Notes: generated by a model not told the origin, from the letters alone. DNA of 64,000 nucleotides from Aldehydirespirator sp965221215 (GCA_965221215.1 OZ244872.1:1364001-1428000); one strand, 5' to 3'; counted from the first letter of the stretch, positions 42,908 through 52,549 are shown. A program made the numbers and translations.

Positions 42908-45724
42908 CTAACCGGCCTCGCTGACGGCGCCGAGGTAGCTGGCCATGACCAGCGGGTCGTTGCGGACCTCGTCGGGAGTGCCTTCGGAGATCACCGAGCC
43001 CGACTCCAGGCAGTAGACCCGATCGCTGACTCCCATGATCACCGTCATGTCGTGCTCGATCAGCAGGACTCCGGCGCCCAGGTCGTGGCGCATCCTGCGG
43101 ACGAGGGGGGCGAACGCCTCGGTCTCGCGCTGGGCGACTCCGGCGGTGGGCTCGTCGAGGCACAACACGCGGGCGTCGAGCGCCAGCAAGCCGGCCAGCT
43201 CGACAATGCGCCGGGAGCCGGTGGACAGGTCCGACACGTAGTGGTCGGCGTAGGCGCCCAAGCCGAACCAGTCGATCAACTCGTCGGCCTCGGCGCGGCG
43301 GCTCCGCTCGTGGGCCAGCGTGTGGGGAAGGTGCAGCGCAGTGGCCAGCAACGGCGTGCGGCCCCTGGCCTCCAGCGCCACCATCACCGTCTCGCGCACG
43401 GTCAGCTCGGGGAACAGGGTGGCGCCCTGGAACGTCCGACCCAGACCGGCCCGGGCACGGCGCGCCGCTGATGCGCCGGCCAGGTCCCGTCCCATCAGTT
43501 CCACCCGGCCCTCGTAGCCGACCATCCCGCCCACCGCGTTCATCAGCGTGGTCTTGCCGGCGCCGTTGGTGCCGATCAGGCCGACGATCTCATCGCGGCG
43601 CACCTCGATGCTGACCGCGGAGACGGCCTGATTGCCTCCGAATCGCACCGACACGTCCTCGGTGCGCAGCACAACCTCGGGGACATCGACCGCATCCACA
43701 TCGCGGCGGCTCAGACCGGCGAGCGACGACCGGGCCACAGCGGGAGCGTCCTCGACCGGCAGCCGAGACTCGAGCCAGCCCAGCAGGCTGTCGCGGGCGG
43801 CGTAGACCACACCGATGAAGCCGCCGGGCAGGTACATGATGATGACCAGCAGCCCGATGCTCGACGTGAACAGCGGCACCAGGTCGTTGTCGCCGAAGAA
43901 GGCCGGCATTCCCTCGACCCACACTGCGCCCAGCACCGCCCCGGTGAGCGAGCCCAGCCCGCCGATCACGGCCATGCCCACCACCCGCAGCGAGTCCTCC
44001 ACCTGGAACAGCACCTGCGAGAAGCGAATGTTCTGCACCAGGCCGCCCAGCAGCGCGCCCCCGAAGCCGGCCAGCCCCCCGGCCAGGGCGAATGCGGAGA
44101 GCTTCGCCCGTGCGGGGCTCACGGTGTAGGCGGCAGCGTTGGCCGGGTTGTCGCGCACCGCGATGGTGCAGCGTCCTATGCCGCTGCGCCGCAGCCTCGA
44201 CGCCACCGCATAGGCGATCACGAAACCGCCCAGCGTGAAGTAGTAGTACGACCGCTGAGACGCCAGGTCGATGCCGAACAGGGTGCCCCGGTCGTAGGGA
44301 ACGCTCGAACTGCTCCCGCCGGTGAAGAACGGTCGGCGGAACAGGTACTGCGTGGCGGCGATCGAGAACGCGAACGTGCTCACCGCCAGCATCAGGCCCC
44401 GCACCCGCAGCGCTCCCGCGCCGATGAGCGCGGCAGCCAAAGCGGTGAACAGTGTCGCCAGCAGGATCGACACCACGAACGGCACCCCGACCGCCTCCAC
44501 ATCGAGCAGCCGGAAGCTCCGCCAGCCGATATCGAGCTCGAAGCCCCGGCTGAACGCCGCTCCCGACAGCGCTCCGATGCCCGCGAAGGCCATCTGCGAC
44601 AGCGACAGCTGGCCCGACCAGCCGGTAATGACCGTGACCGACATGGCGCAGATGGCGAAGCCCAGCACCGTGGCGTAGAGCAGGTGCCGCGACGGCAGCG
44701 TCACGATCAGCGGCAACACGACGGCGAAGGCCAGGCCGGCGGCAAGGGCGACCCGGGGCAGCGCCCGCACCCACAGCAGCCGTTCGAGACGTGCCGGCAC
44801 CGGTCGAATACGCGCCACGTTGGCCAGAAAGGCCTCTTCGGGGCTGCTGCGGCTCTGCACGTAGACCGCCACCAGCACCGCGCAGAACAGCAGGAAGTCG
44901 ATCAGACCCGCTTCGGACAGGTAGTTGAACCTCACCACCGCTTCGATCACCCCGATGGCGAGCCCGGCCATGACTGCTCGGGGAAACGATCTCATTCCTG
45001 CTATGGCGGCCGCGGCCAGCGCTCGGGCCAGCGTGAGCGGCCCCAGGTTCTCCAGGCCGGTCACCGCCCCCGACTGACCGCTCAGCAAGATGATCGAAAG
45101 CGACGACAGCAGGCCGGCCGCGGTCCACACGAACGTGGACACCACCTTCGGGTTCACGCCCGACAAGCGGGCCAGGTCGGGGTTGGCGGCCGAAGCGGCG
45201 ACGGCCCGCCCGAAGGTCGTGCGGTTCAGCATCCAGCCCAGCGCCACCGCTACGACGGGCACCACAACGATGATCGCCACCTGGGGAGCGGCGATGCGCA
45301 GGGCGAACGGGGCGTTCTCCCAGATGGTGCGGGCCGCCACCGGATAGCGCTGTGACGTGTCGGAAATGTCGGGGAGCGCAGCGATCACCGCCTGCATCAG
45401 CTGGGCCACCCCAACGGTGGCCACCAGCAAGATCACTCGGGGGCGGCTGAACAGGCGGCGCACGACCGTCAACTCCACCAGCGCGCCGGCCAGCGTGCCC
45501 GCCAGCAGAGCGGTGGCCAAGCCGATCCAGAACGGGAAGCCCCAGTCGATCTGCATCAGGGCGAACAGGCCGGCTGCGGGCAGCCCCAAGTTCCCCACCG
45601 CGAAGTTGATCACCCGGGTGGAGCGGTAGATGAGCACGATGCCCATGGCGAGCAGGCCGATGACCAGGCCGGTGACCGCCCCGTTGAACACGAGCTGGCG
45701 GGTGATCCAGGCTGCCAGAACCAC
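42908..45724 (-). CDS. LivH-LivM-LivG triple fusion (two permeases and ATPase)
   Basis: 938 residues. A LivH-like permease (about 1-290, LVIGLLAMGIVLIYRSTRVI and a long TM block), a LivM-like permease (about 330-620, ITGWSGQLSLSQMAFAGIGA and GGLGSLTGAVLGAVWVEG) and a LivG-like ATPase (about 675-938). The ATPase has Walker A GTNGAGKTT (about 715), signature LSTGSRRIVEL (about 837) in place of LSGGQ, Walker B VLCLDEPTAG (about 853) and LLIEHDM. Normally these are three polypeptides. It lies 6 bp after the MFS-LivF gene and is followed by the LivK-like lipoprotein. Together they would form an importer. Confidence 0.88.
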   Translation of the reverse strand: MVLAAWITRQLVFNGAVTGLVIGLLAMGIVLIYRSTRVINFAVGNLGLPAAGLFALMQIDWGFPFWIGLATALLAGTLAGALVELTVVRRLFSRPRVILLVATVGVAQLMQAVIAALPDISDTSQRYPVAARTIWENAPFALRIAAPQVAIIVVVPVVAVALGWMLNRTTFGRAVAASAANPDLARLSGVNPKVVSTFVWTAAGLLSSLSIILLSGQSGAVTGLENLGPLTLARALAAAAIAGMRSFPRAVMAGLAIGVIEAVVRFNYLSEAGLIDFLLFCAVLVAVYVQSRSSPEEAFLANVARIRPVPARLERLLWVRALPRVALAAGLAFAVVLPLIVTLPSRHLLYATVLGFAICAMSVTVITGWSGQLSLSQMAFAGIGALSGAAFSRGFELDIGWRSFRLLDVEAVGVPFVVSILLATLFTALAAALIGAGALRVRGLMLAVSTFAFSIAATQYLFRRPFFTGGSSSSVPYDRGTLFGIDLASQRSYYYFTLGGFVIAYAVASRLRRSGIGRCTIAVRDNPANAAAYTVSPARAKLSAFALAGGLAGFGGALLGGLVQNIRFSQVLFQVEDSLRVVGMAVIGGLGSLTGAVLGAVWVEGMPAFFGDNDLVPLFTSSIGLLVIIMYLPGGFIGVVYAARDSLLGWLESRLPVEDAPAVARSSLAGLSRRDVDAVDVPEVVLRTEDVSVRFGGNQAVSAVSIEVRRDEIVGLIGTNGAGKTTLMNAVGGMVGYEGRVELMGRDLAGASAARRARAGLGRTFQGATLFPELTVRETVMVALEARGRTPLLATALHLPHTLAHERSRRAEADELIDWFGLGAYADHYVSDLSTGSRRIVELAGLLALDARVLCLDEPTAGVAQRETEAFAPLVRRMRHDLGAGVLLIEHDMTVIMGVSDRVYCLESGSVISEGTPDEVRNDPLVMASYLGAVSEAG

Positions 45725-45730
45725 CGTGTC

Positions 45731-48166
45731 TCAGCTTCCGTCGCCCGAGTCGGACCGCAACTCGGCGCTGTCAGCGCTGCCTGGGCCACCGGCCGCGGCA
45801 CCGTCGACGGATTCCGCGCTGTCGGCGGAGGCGTCGCCTGGGCCATCTGTAGCGGCACCGTCGGCGGGTGTTGTGCTGCCGGCGGAGGCGTCACCCACAG
45901 AGTCCGGCGCAGGGTCGGCGCCGAGCAGCACCGCTTGCATCAGTTCGGGCCGCTCGATGAGCTCGCGGGCCGGGCCGCAGTGGCGCACCTCTCCCTTCTC
46001 GAGGAACACCGTGTCGTCGGCCAGCGACAGCGCCAGGTGAAGCGACTGCTCCACCACGATCATCGTCTGTCCGGCCTGGCGCAGCCGCTGGAGGTTGGCC
46101 ACCAGGTCTTGCACGACGGTCGGGGCCAGTCCGAGGCTCAACTCGTCGATGATGAGGATCTCAGGGTCGTGCATCATCACCCGGGCCAGCGCCAGCATCT
46201 GCTGCTGCCCGCCGGAGAGGTCGCCGGCCCGCTCGCCGAGACGGCCATCAAGCTGCTCGAACATCTCGACCACCCGGTCGATGCGCCGTTGCACATCGGC
46301 GGGATCGCGCCGGAACTGGTAGGCGCCGATGCGAAGGTTGTCCTCGATGCTCAGGTCGCGGAACACGCCCCGCCCGCCGGGCAGCATCTGCACGCCCATC
46401 GCACAGCGCTGCTCGGGGGTGGTGTAGGTGATCGAGCGTCCGTGCATGCGGATCTCGCCCCGCTCGGGCGTGAACAGTCCGGTGACCACGCCCAGCGCGG
46501 TCGACTTGCCCGCGCCGTTGGGGCCGAGCAGGGCCAGGGTCTTGCCCCGACCCACCTCGAAGGAGACGTCGAAGAGCACTTGCACCGCTCCGTAGCTGAA
46601 GTCGATGCTGCTGGCCTGCAGCGCCGGGGGGGACTCGGGGTCGGCGCGCCTGCGGTCGTGCTCGGCCTGCTCCTCGTTGAGCTCGGCCACCAGCATCGAC
46701 AGGTCGTGATTGATCGAACGCGAGCCCCGGATCAAGTAGAGCGAGCCGATGGTCACCGCCGGCAGGGCCAGCACCGTCACCGCGGTCCGCACCCCATAGG
46801 AGTCGACCAGGAACGCCGCGGCCAGAGATCCGCCCATCGCGCCGAACAGGAAGATGAACAGGGTGATCAGCGCCATGCCCAGGCCTCGCAGCCGGTAGGG
46901 CACGATCGACCACACCACCGGAGTGACCAGGGCGAATGCGGCTGCCGACAGCACGGCCCGGGGCACGTCCACCATCACGAACAGGTACTCGTTGGGCATG
47001 GCGAACTGCAGCGGCACCAGCACCGCGGTCGGCAGGAGCAGTCCCCCGATCAGCCGCAGCGTCAGCGACGGGTCGCGGCGATACAGCCGGTCGAAGCGCA
47101 GCCCCACCGCCGGCAGCACCGCGGCCGAGGCGAACCCGGCCACCGAAATGGCCGCCCCCCGCCCGAACGCGCCGAGACCGAACTCGTCCTCGAGGAACAG
47201 GTTGGCCTGCACGGGAATGGTGAACAGCACGAAACCCAGCGCTACGAACGCGAACAGCACCGCTCTCACGGTCTGGATGCTCAGCAGGCGGGCAAAGGCA
47301 GCCTCCACCGAGATGGGTGCCGGGTCGGGATCCCTGATCACCTCGCTGAGGACACTGGCCTTCTCCCACTGGCCCCGAATCGGTTCGGGGATCCGGAAGG
47401 CGGCCACCGCGACCACCGCCACCGGCAGGCCCAGCACACCGAACGCCCACCGCCAACCCTCATCGCCGCCGGCGATCCACGCCACCGCGCCCACCGCGAC
47501 CGGGCTGATGGCGGCCACGGCGCGGCCGGTGGACTGGGTGAGCCCGCCGATGCGGCCCCGAACCCCGATGGGATAGGCATCGGCCAGCAGCGAGCTGTGC
47601 ACCGGAATCGTGTTCGACTTGGCGATGCCGGCGCCGAAGCGGGTGCAGAACAGCATGGCGGCGCTCACCGCGAAGCCCGACAACAGCACCATCGCCGAGA
47701 ACACCGCGCTGGCAATCCCGACTATCGGTGCCCGCCTCATGCGGTCGGCCATCCATCCCATCGGGAAGGCGCCCAGCACCACGAAGGCCGCCGAGGCGGA
47801 CGCTATGAAGGTGATCGTGCCGTCGGAGACGCCGAAGGTGTCGCGGATGTCGGGGGCCAGCACAGCCATGGCGGCCTGTTCGAGCTCGTCGAGGCTGTTG
47901 AGCATGAGCAGCACGACGAAGGTGAAGGCGCCGCCCATGGCGAGGCCCTCGCGCAGCGGCATCTCCTCGTCGCCGACGCCGGGCAGCAGGTCGTCGGCGA
48001 AGAGCGCCTGCTCGCCGGCGCGGTCCTGGGCGTGGCGGCGGGCCGACTCCTGAGCCAGCAGCGCCGCGGTGAGAGCCGCCGTGTCGTCTTGGTCGGTTCC
48101 CGCATCCTCATCTGAGACGGGATCCCGATCGGGGTGGCGGTCAGTCACCAACCGGCAAAGTAACAC
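45731..48166 (-). CDS. MFS transporter fused to LivF-like ABC ATPase
   Basis: 811 residues from a GTG (a second GTG at 48148 is possible). A hydrophilic N-terminus of about 65 residues is followed by an MFS domain (about 75-505; APDIRDTFGVSDGTITFIAS, GWMADRMRRAPIVGIAS, ARFG-like TRFGAGIAKSNTIPVH). Then comes an ABC ATPase of LivF type with Walker A GPNGAGKST (about 547), signature LSGGQQQMLALAR (about 650) and Walker B ILIIDELSLGLAP (about 669). The C-terminus is an Asp/Ala/Gly/Ser-rich low-complexity tail. Joining an ABC ATPase to an MFS pump is unusual. It might partner with the LivHMG fusion as the second ATPase. Confidence 0.88.
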   Translation of the reverse strand: MLLCRLVTDRHPDRDPVSDEDAGTDQDDTAALTAALLAQESARRHAQDRAGEQALFADDLLPGVGDEEMPLREGLAMGGAFTFVVLLMLNSLDELEQAAMAVLAPDIRDTFGVSDGTITFIASASAAFVVLGAFPMGWMADRMRRAPIVGIASAVFSAMVLLSGFAVSAAMLFCTRFGAGIAKSNTIPVHSSLLADAYPIGVRGRIGGLTQSTGRAVAAISPVAVGAVAWIAGGDEGWRWAFGVLGLPVAVVAVAAFRIPEPIRGQWEKASVLSEVIRDPDPAPISVEAAFARLLSIQTVRAVLFAFVALGFVLFTIPVQANLFLEDEFGLGAFGRGAAISVAGFASAAVLPAVGLRFDRLYRRDPSLTLRLIGGLLLPTAVLVPLQFAMPNEYLFVMVDVPRAVLSAAAFALVTPVVWSIVPYRLRGLGMALITLFIFLFGAMGGSLAAAFLVDSYGVRTAVTVLALPAVTIGSLYLIRGSRSINHDLSMLVAELNEEQAEHDRRRADPESPPALQASSIDFSYGAVQVLFDVSFEVGRGKTLALLGPNGAGKSTALGVVTGLFTPERGEIRMHGRSITYTTPEQRCAMGVQMLPGGRGVFRDLSIEDNLRIGAYQFRRDPADVQRRIDRVVEMFEQLDGRLGERAGDLSGGQQQMLALARVMMHDPEILIIDELSLGLAPTVVQDLVANLQRLRQAGQTMIVVEQSLHLALSLADDTVFLEKGEVRHCGPARELIERPELMQAVLLGADPAPDSVGDASAGSTTPADGAATDGPGDASADSAESVDGAAAGGPGSADSAELRSDSGDGS

Positions 48167-48190
48167 CCGGAGGTAGCGGCATTGCTCGCT

Positions 48191-49069
48191 TCAGGCCCTG
48201 GGGTGCGACGACCGGTGGGCCTCGCGCAGGCGCTCGCGGCTCACATGGGTGTAGATCTGGGTGGTGGCTATGTCGGCGTGGCCGAGCAGCTCCTGAACGG
48301 CCCGCAGGTCGGCACCGCCGTCGAGCAGATGGGTGGCGAAGGTGTGGCGCAGAGCGTGGGGATGGGTCGGCACCACGCTGCGACGGTCGAGCACCCGGCG
48401 CACATCGCGGGGCGTCATGGCCCGGCCCCGCTGGTTCAAGAAGACCGCGGACGCGGGGGTGTCGGCAGTGACGAAGGCCCCGCGCCAGGCGTCGAGCCAG
48501 GTTTGCAGCGCGGCCGCGGCAGGATCGCTGATCGGCACCAGCCGCTCCTTGGCGCCCTTGCCCCAGACCCGGACCTCGCCCCGGGCCAAGTCCAGATCCT
48601 CGCGGCGCAGGCCGCACAGCTCGCTCACCCGCAAGCCGCTTCCGTACAGCAGCTCGACTATGGCCAGGTCGCGGGCATCGCGGGCCGCGTCGTCGCCGGC
48701 CCGGGCCGGTTTGTCGATGAGGGTGCGGATGTGGTCGTCCTTGAGCACCTGCGGCAGCCGCGACGGCCCTCTCGGCGCCACCAGCCCGACGGTGGGGTCG
48801 GCATCGATCCGGCCGGTGCGGCGGGCCCAATCGAAATAGCGGCGCAGCACCGAGACCTTGCGGGTGACGGTGCGGGACGCGTAGCGGTTGGCGCCCAGGT
48901 CGGCCAGATAGCGCCGCACGGTCCTGCGGTCCACCGACGCGGGACCGTCGATGCCGACATCGACGAACCATCCGACGAAGGCGCCCGCGTCCCGCTCGTA
49001 CACGGCTCGGGTGGAGTCGGCCACCCCGCTCAGAGAGTCGAGCCACACCCCCAAGCCCCAGCTGCCCAC
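48191..49069 (-). CDS. XerC/XerD-type tyrosine recombinase
   Basis: 292 residues with the full catalytic set: Arg147 (GSGLRVSEL), Lys171 (WGKGAKER), His238-x2-Arg241 (HPHALRHTF), His264 (LLGHADI) and Tyr273 (TTQIYTH). The N-terminal SAM-like core-binding domain is in about 1-95. XerC/D resolve chromosome dimers at dif with FtsK. The order xerC-dprA-comM is conserved in actinobacteria, so this is probably XerC. It ends 24 bp before the MFS-LivF start and is read in the same direction. Confidence 0.92.
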   Translation of the reverse strand: MGSWGLGVWLDSLSGVADSTRAVYERDAGAFVGWFVDVGIDGPASVDRRTVRRYLADLGANRYASRTVTRKVSVLRRYFDWARRTGRIDADPTVGLVAPRGPSRLPQVLKDDHIRTLIDKPARAGDDAARDARDLAIVELLYGSGLRVSELCGLRREDLDLARGEVRVWGKGAKERLVPISDPAAAALQTWLDAWRGAFVTADTPASAVFLNQRGRAMTPRDVRRVLDRRSVVPTHPHALRHTFATHLLDGGADLRAVQELLGHADIATTQIYTHVSRERLREAHRSSHPRA

Positions 49070-49198
49070 ACCAAGAGTCTAGTTATCCACAGCATTGGCC
49101 CGCTTCGACCGCCACTCGCTTCGAGCGCTGCCGCCAATCTAATCAGCAGGCGACGGCGGCTCAACAGCAGATCCCGTAACCAAGCCACGCTGATGGAG

Positions 49199-50410
49199 TC
49201 AGGCTCGCAGGACTCGGGCGCCGTCTCGGGCTAGCAGGCCCAGGCGCTCCAGGCTCTCGGCGGCCACCAGCACCTCGGGCACGGGCGCTGCCGCCCGCAG
49301 CACCAGCACGTCGAGGCTCACAGGGCCGTCGTCGAGAAGTTCGAGCAGCCTCTTCTGGAGCGGGTCGAGGCCGTCGATGCTGACACTTGGGCGGGCGACG
49401 GCCGGATCGGTGTCAGCCGTTGCCGCGGTGGCCAGGCCGAGCGCTACCAGCACGTCGTCGGTGCAGCAGGCCGGGGCGCAGCCCTCGCTGAGCAGCAGGT
49501 TGGTGCCCGCCGCGGCCGGGTTGCGAACCGAGCCGGGCACGGCCATGACCGTCACATCGCGGCGCAGGGCCTCCTCCACGGTGTGCATCGAGCCACCGGC
49601 CCGCTTGGACTCCACCACTACCACCACATCGGCCAGCGCGGCCAACAGCCGGTTGCGGGCCGGGAAGCGCCAGCCCTCGGGCTCGGCGCCCAGCGGCGCC
49701 TCGCTCAGCAGGGTTCCCGCGTCAGCCACTGCGTCCCAGAGGTCGCGGTTGCCTCTGGGGTACACCACGTCGAGCCCGCTGCCCACCACTCCCACCACCG
49801 GTGCCCCGTCCGCGGCCAACGCGCCCCGATGGGCTGCGCCGTCGATCCCCAGGGCAAGGCCGGAGACCACCGTCACACCGGCCTGGGCCAGTCCCGCTCC
49901 CAGCTCCATGGCCACCGAGCGGCCGGTGGGGGTGCAGCGCCTGGTGCCCACTATCGCCACTGCGGGCCGGGCCGGATCGGGCACCCGCCCGCGCCGGAAC
50001 AAGATCGGCGCGGGATCGATGTCGCCGATGACCGCGACCGGATGCTGGGCGCTGGCCGGAGTCGTCACCCAGGCCTCGAGCGACTCGAGTTGGTCAGCCA
50101 GCGCGGCTAGGTCGGCGCGGCGGGCATGATCCCTCCAGGGGTTCTGCAGATTCTCGTCCCTCACCCACTCGGGCGCGTCGCCTGCCTCCACCTGCCGCCA
50201 GACCTTCGCCGGATCCCGCCGGCCCAGCAGCTGCTCGAGCCGCCGCGGCGTCGCCCGGGGCAGCGAGGCCAGCGCGGCGGCGTGGGCGCCCCGATCCGTC
50301 GGGCCAGCGTGCGGGTGCGGATCGACACAAACATCCGCGGTCACTGCGCTGCCTGGCTCGTGATGCACCGCTCCACCCGGCTTGTCGGCCTCAAGATCCT
50401 GCTCATCCAT
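49199..50410 (-). CDS. dprA: DNA-processing protein DprA
   Basis: 403 residues. The Rossmann-like core has AIVGTRRCTPTGRSVAMELG, GLALGIDGAAHRGAL, VGVVGSGLDVVYPRGN, LLSEAPLG and FPARNRLLAALADVVVVVESKRAGGSMHT. A winged-helix end (DPLQKRLLELLDDGPVSLD) is at the C-terminus. The first 100 residues are helical (SAM-like). DprA protects incoming ssDNA and loads RecA in transformation. Whether this organism is competent cannot be told from the window. The start overlaps the comM stop by 8 bp. Confidence 0.93.
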   Translation of the reverse strand: MDEQDLEADKPGGAVHHEPGSAVTADVCVDPHPHAGPTDRGAHAAALASLPRATPRRLEQLLGRRDPAKVWRQVEAGDAPEWVRDENLQNPWRDHARRADLAALADQLESLEAWVTTPASAQHPVAVIGDIDPAPILFRRGRVPDPARPAVAIVGTRRCTPTGRSVAMELGAGLAQAGVTVVSGLALGIDGAAHRGALAADGAPVVGVVGSGLDVVYPRGNRDLWDAVADAGTLLSEAPLGAEPEGWRFPARNRLLAALADVVVVVESKRAGGSMHTVEEALRRDVTVMAVPGSVRNPAAAGTNLLLSEGCAPACCTDDVLVALGLATAATADTDPAVARPSVSIDGLDPLQKRLLELLDDGPVSLDVLVLRAAAPVPEVLVAAESLERLGLLARDGARVLRA

Positions 50411-51914
50411 GGACCAGGCCCCCTGCGCTGTCGAGGCGCATTCTCAGCGAGAGCGCGGCCAGCACATCGACGGCCCGCAGTTCCGGGCCGCCGTCTTCGA
50501 GGTCTCGGATGGTGCGAGCCACGGTCCGGACCCGGCGCAGTCCCCTGGCGCTGAGTCGGCCCTCGGCCAGCGCGGCCCGCAGCACCTCGGTTGCGGCGCC
50601 CTCCAGCGGGGCGTGCTCCTCCAGGCCGGCGCCGTCCAGTTCCCCGTTGCGGCCCACGCCCCGCGCCCGGGCCAGGGCCCGCACCGCGGCCACCCGTCCG
50701 GCAACCTCGGCGCTGGAGGGGCTCGGGCTGGTGTCGAGCAGGTCGGCGGGATCGGGGCGGTCCACCCGCACCACCAGATCGAGCCGGTCCACGAACGGCC
50801 CCGACAGCCGCCGGTGATAGCGGGCCAGCGCGCCGGGAGCGCAGCGGCAGCCCACCGTGCCGCCCGCGCCGCACGGGCAGGGGTTCATGGCCGCCATCAG
50901 CAGGAACCGGGCGGGATGCTCGACCATGCCCTGGGAGCGGGCCACCCGGATCATGCCCTCCTCCAGCGGCTGGCGCAGGGCGTCGAGCACCGACGGCGCG
51001 AACTCGCCGAGCTCGTCGAGGAACAGCACGCCGCCGGTGGCCGCGCTCACCTCCCCCGGCCTCGCCCTGGCGCTGCCCCCGCCCACCAGCGCGGCCATCG
51101 ACGACGAATGATGCGGCGCCCTGAACGGCGGGCGGGTGACCAGGCCGTCGGGCAGCGCCAGCCCCGCCGCCGAATGGACCCGGGTGACCTCCAGGGCCTC
51201 CTCGGTGGACAGGTCGGGCAGCAGGCCCACCAGGCGGCGGGCCAGCATGGTCTTGCCCGCGCCGGGAGGCCCGACCAGCAGCAGGTGGTGCCCGCCGGCC
51301 GCGGCCACCTCCAGCGCCCATCGGGCCAGCGGCTGGCCCGCGATGTCGGACAGGTCGGGTTCGGGATCCACCCGCCGGGTGCGCCGGACGACGGGCGGCT
51401 CGGGCCACGGCGCGGTCCCGGCCAGCGCGTCGAAGGTCTCCCTGAGGCTGTTGACCGGACGGACCCGGTCGCGGGCCACCAGCTCGGCCACGGCGCGGTC
51501 TCGAGCCGCGACCACCACCGAGGAGTCGCTCATGGCGTCTACCAACGGCAGCGCGCCCGGAACCGGCCGCACCGATCCGTCGAGTCCCAGCTGCCCGAGC
51601 ACCCCGACATCGGAGATCGATGCGGCCGCCAGCTGATCGTCGGCCACCAACACCCCGACGGCCACGGCCAGGTCGAGGCCGGCCCCCGACTTCGGCATGT
51701 CGCTGGGGGCCAGGTTGACGGTTATGCGCTTCGACGGCCACTTGAGCCGACTCGACACGATGGCGGCACGGACCCGATCGCGGGCCTCACGGCATGAGGC
51801 GTCGGGCAGGCCCACGACGGTGAACCCCGGAAGCCCGTCGGCGACATGGACCTCCACTGTGACGGGATGGCCCCACACGCCCACGAGGGTGGCGGAGCGG
51901 ACGGTAGCGAGCAT
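50403..51914 (-). CDS. YifB/ComM-family Mg-chelatase-like AAA ATPase
   Basis: 503 residues. The N-terminal LonC/ChlI-like part has VEVHVADGLPGFTVVGLPDA and NLAPSDMPKSGAGLDLAVAVG. The ATPase has Walker A LVGPPGAGKTMLARR (about 215), Walker B LFLDELGEF (about 298) and an R-finger region. A cysteine group (CPCGAGGTVGCRC) near 345 is typical. ComM acts as a branch-migration helicase in transformation in other bacteria. It overlaps dprA and precedes it on the same strand. Confidence 0.93.
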   Translation of the reverse strand: MLATVRSATLVGVWGHPVTVEVHVADGLPGFTVVGLPDASCREARDRVRAAIVSSRLKWPSKRITVNLAPSDMPKSGAGLDLAVAVGVLVADDQLAAASISDVGVLGQLGLDGSVRPVPGALPLVDAMSDSSVVVAARDRAVAELVARDRVRPVNSLRETFDALAGTAPWPEPPVVRRTRRVDPEPDLSDIAGQPLARWALEVAAAGGHHLLLVGPPGAGKTMLARRLVGLLPDLSTEEALEVTRVHSAAGLALPDGLVTRPPFRAPHHSSSMAALVGGGSARARPGEVSAATGGVLFLDELGEFAPSVLDALRQPLEEGMIRVARSQGMVEHPARFLLMAAMNPCPCGAGGTVGCRCAPGALARYHRRLSGPFVDRLDLVVRVDRPDPADLLDTSPSPSSAEVAGRVAAVRALARARGVGRNGELDGAGLEEHAPLEGAATEVLRAALAEGRLSARGLRRVRTVARTIRDLEDGGPELRAVDVLAALSLRMRLDSAGGLVHG

Positions 51915-52013
51915 GGCGGCCTCCGTAGTCCGAGGAAATGGAGGCCGTCGTCAACTCGGCCGGCGGCTAGCCGTTGGGTTGTCAGTGCGTCAGCAGCAGA
52001 AGTGCCTCTCGCA

Positions 52014-52382
52014 CTATAGGACCTCTCGGGTGTATCGGACCACCGCAGCGATCTCGGCGGGGTCGAGCACCTCGGCGAAGGCGGGCATGGATCGCACTCC
52101 GGCGGCAACGATCTCGATCTGGGCGCCGATGTCGGGATACTGCGCAACCATCCGACCGTCGGCGATCCTGGTGCCCCGCCCCCCGCTGCCGTCGTTGCCG
52201 TGGCAGTTGGCGCAGCGCTCGATGTAGACCTGCCGCCCCGCCACCAGCTCCCGGTCCGGATAGCCGTCCGGGCCGACCGGCACCTTCGGCACGTCGTCGG
52301 CTGCGCAGGCCCCGACCGCCGTCGTCACTGCGATCAGAACCAACGGCAATAGGCGGCGCGCTAATCGGGGGCAGAAGGTCAT
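52014..52382 (-). CDS. Small lipoprotein-type cytochrome c
   Basis: 122 residues from ATG 52382. The signal is a lipoprotein type (LLPLVLIAVTTAVGAC, lipobox VGAC). The haem site is CANCH at 57-61, preceded by GRQVYIERCANCHG, and Met99 (RSMPAF) is the probable axial ligand. It is a class I c-type cytochrome, likely an outer-face electron carrier. No oxidase genes adjoin it. It is divergent from the small genes at 52435-52756. Confidence 0.88.
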   Translation of the reverse strand: MTFCPRLARRLLPLVLIAVTTAVGACAADDVPKVPVGPDGYPDRELVAGRQVYIERCANCHGNDGSGGRGTRIADGRMVAQYPDIGAQIEIVAAGVRSMPAFAEVLDPAEIAAVVRYTREVL

Positions 52383-52434
52383 GGCACCAGGGGTCCGGGG
52401 TGCGGAGGGGACGGCGCGGCACGATACTTGCGTC

Positions 52435-52545
52435 ATGGGCTTCGACCCCACCCGCCCCCACCGGCGCCGGCCCGCCGATCTCGTATTCGTGGCCGCCGGG
52501 CTGCTGGTGGGCGTCGCGCTGGTGTTGTGGGCGCTGCTGGGCTGA
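52435..52545 (+). CDS. 36-residue single-pass membrane peptide
   Basis: ATG start, stop TGA at 52543. A basic N-terminus (MGFDPTRPHRRRPADLV) precedes a hydrophobic segment (FVAAGLLVGVALVLWALLG). No homologue family recognised. Next gene starts 4 bp after it on the same strand. Support is the clean N-in topology and close spacing only. Confidence 0.45.
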   Translation: MGFDPTRPHRRRPADLVFVAAGLLVGVALVLWALLG

Positions 52546-52549
52546 GCCG

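Noticed and set aside
42708..43163. Extended N-terminus of the LivK-like protein to 43163
   Set aside because: The upstream frame overlaps the LivHMG 3' end and is Arg/Pro-rich without homology. The lipoprotein signal begins at 42707.
49083..49091. Replication origin near xerC
   Set aside because: Only one DnaA-box-like 9-mer, no A/T-rich region and no dnaA or dnaN genes.
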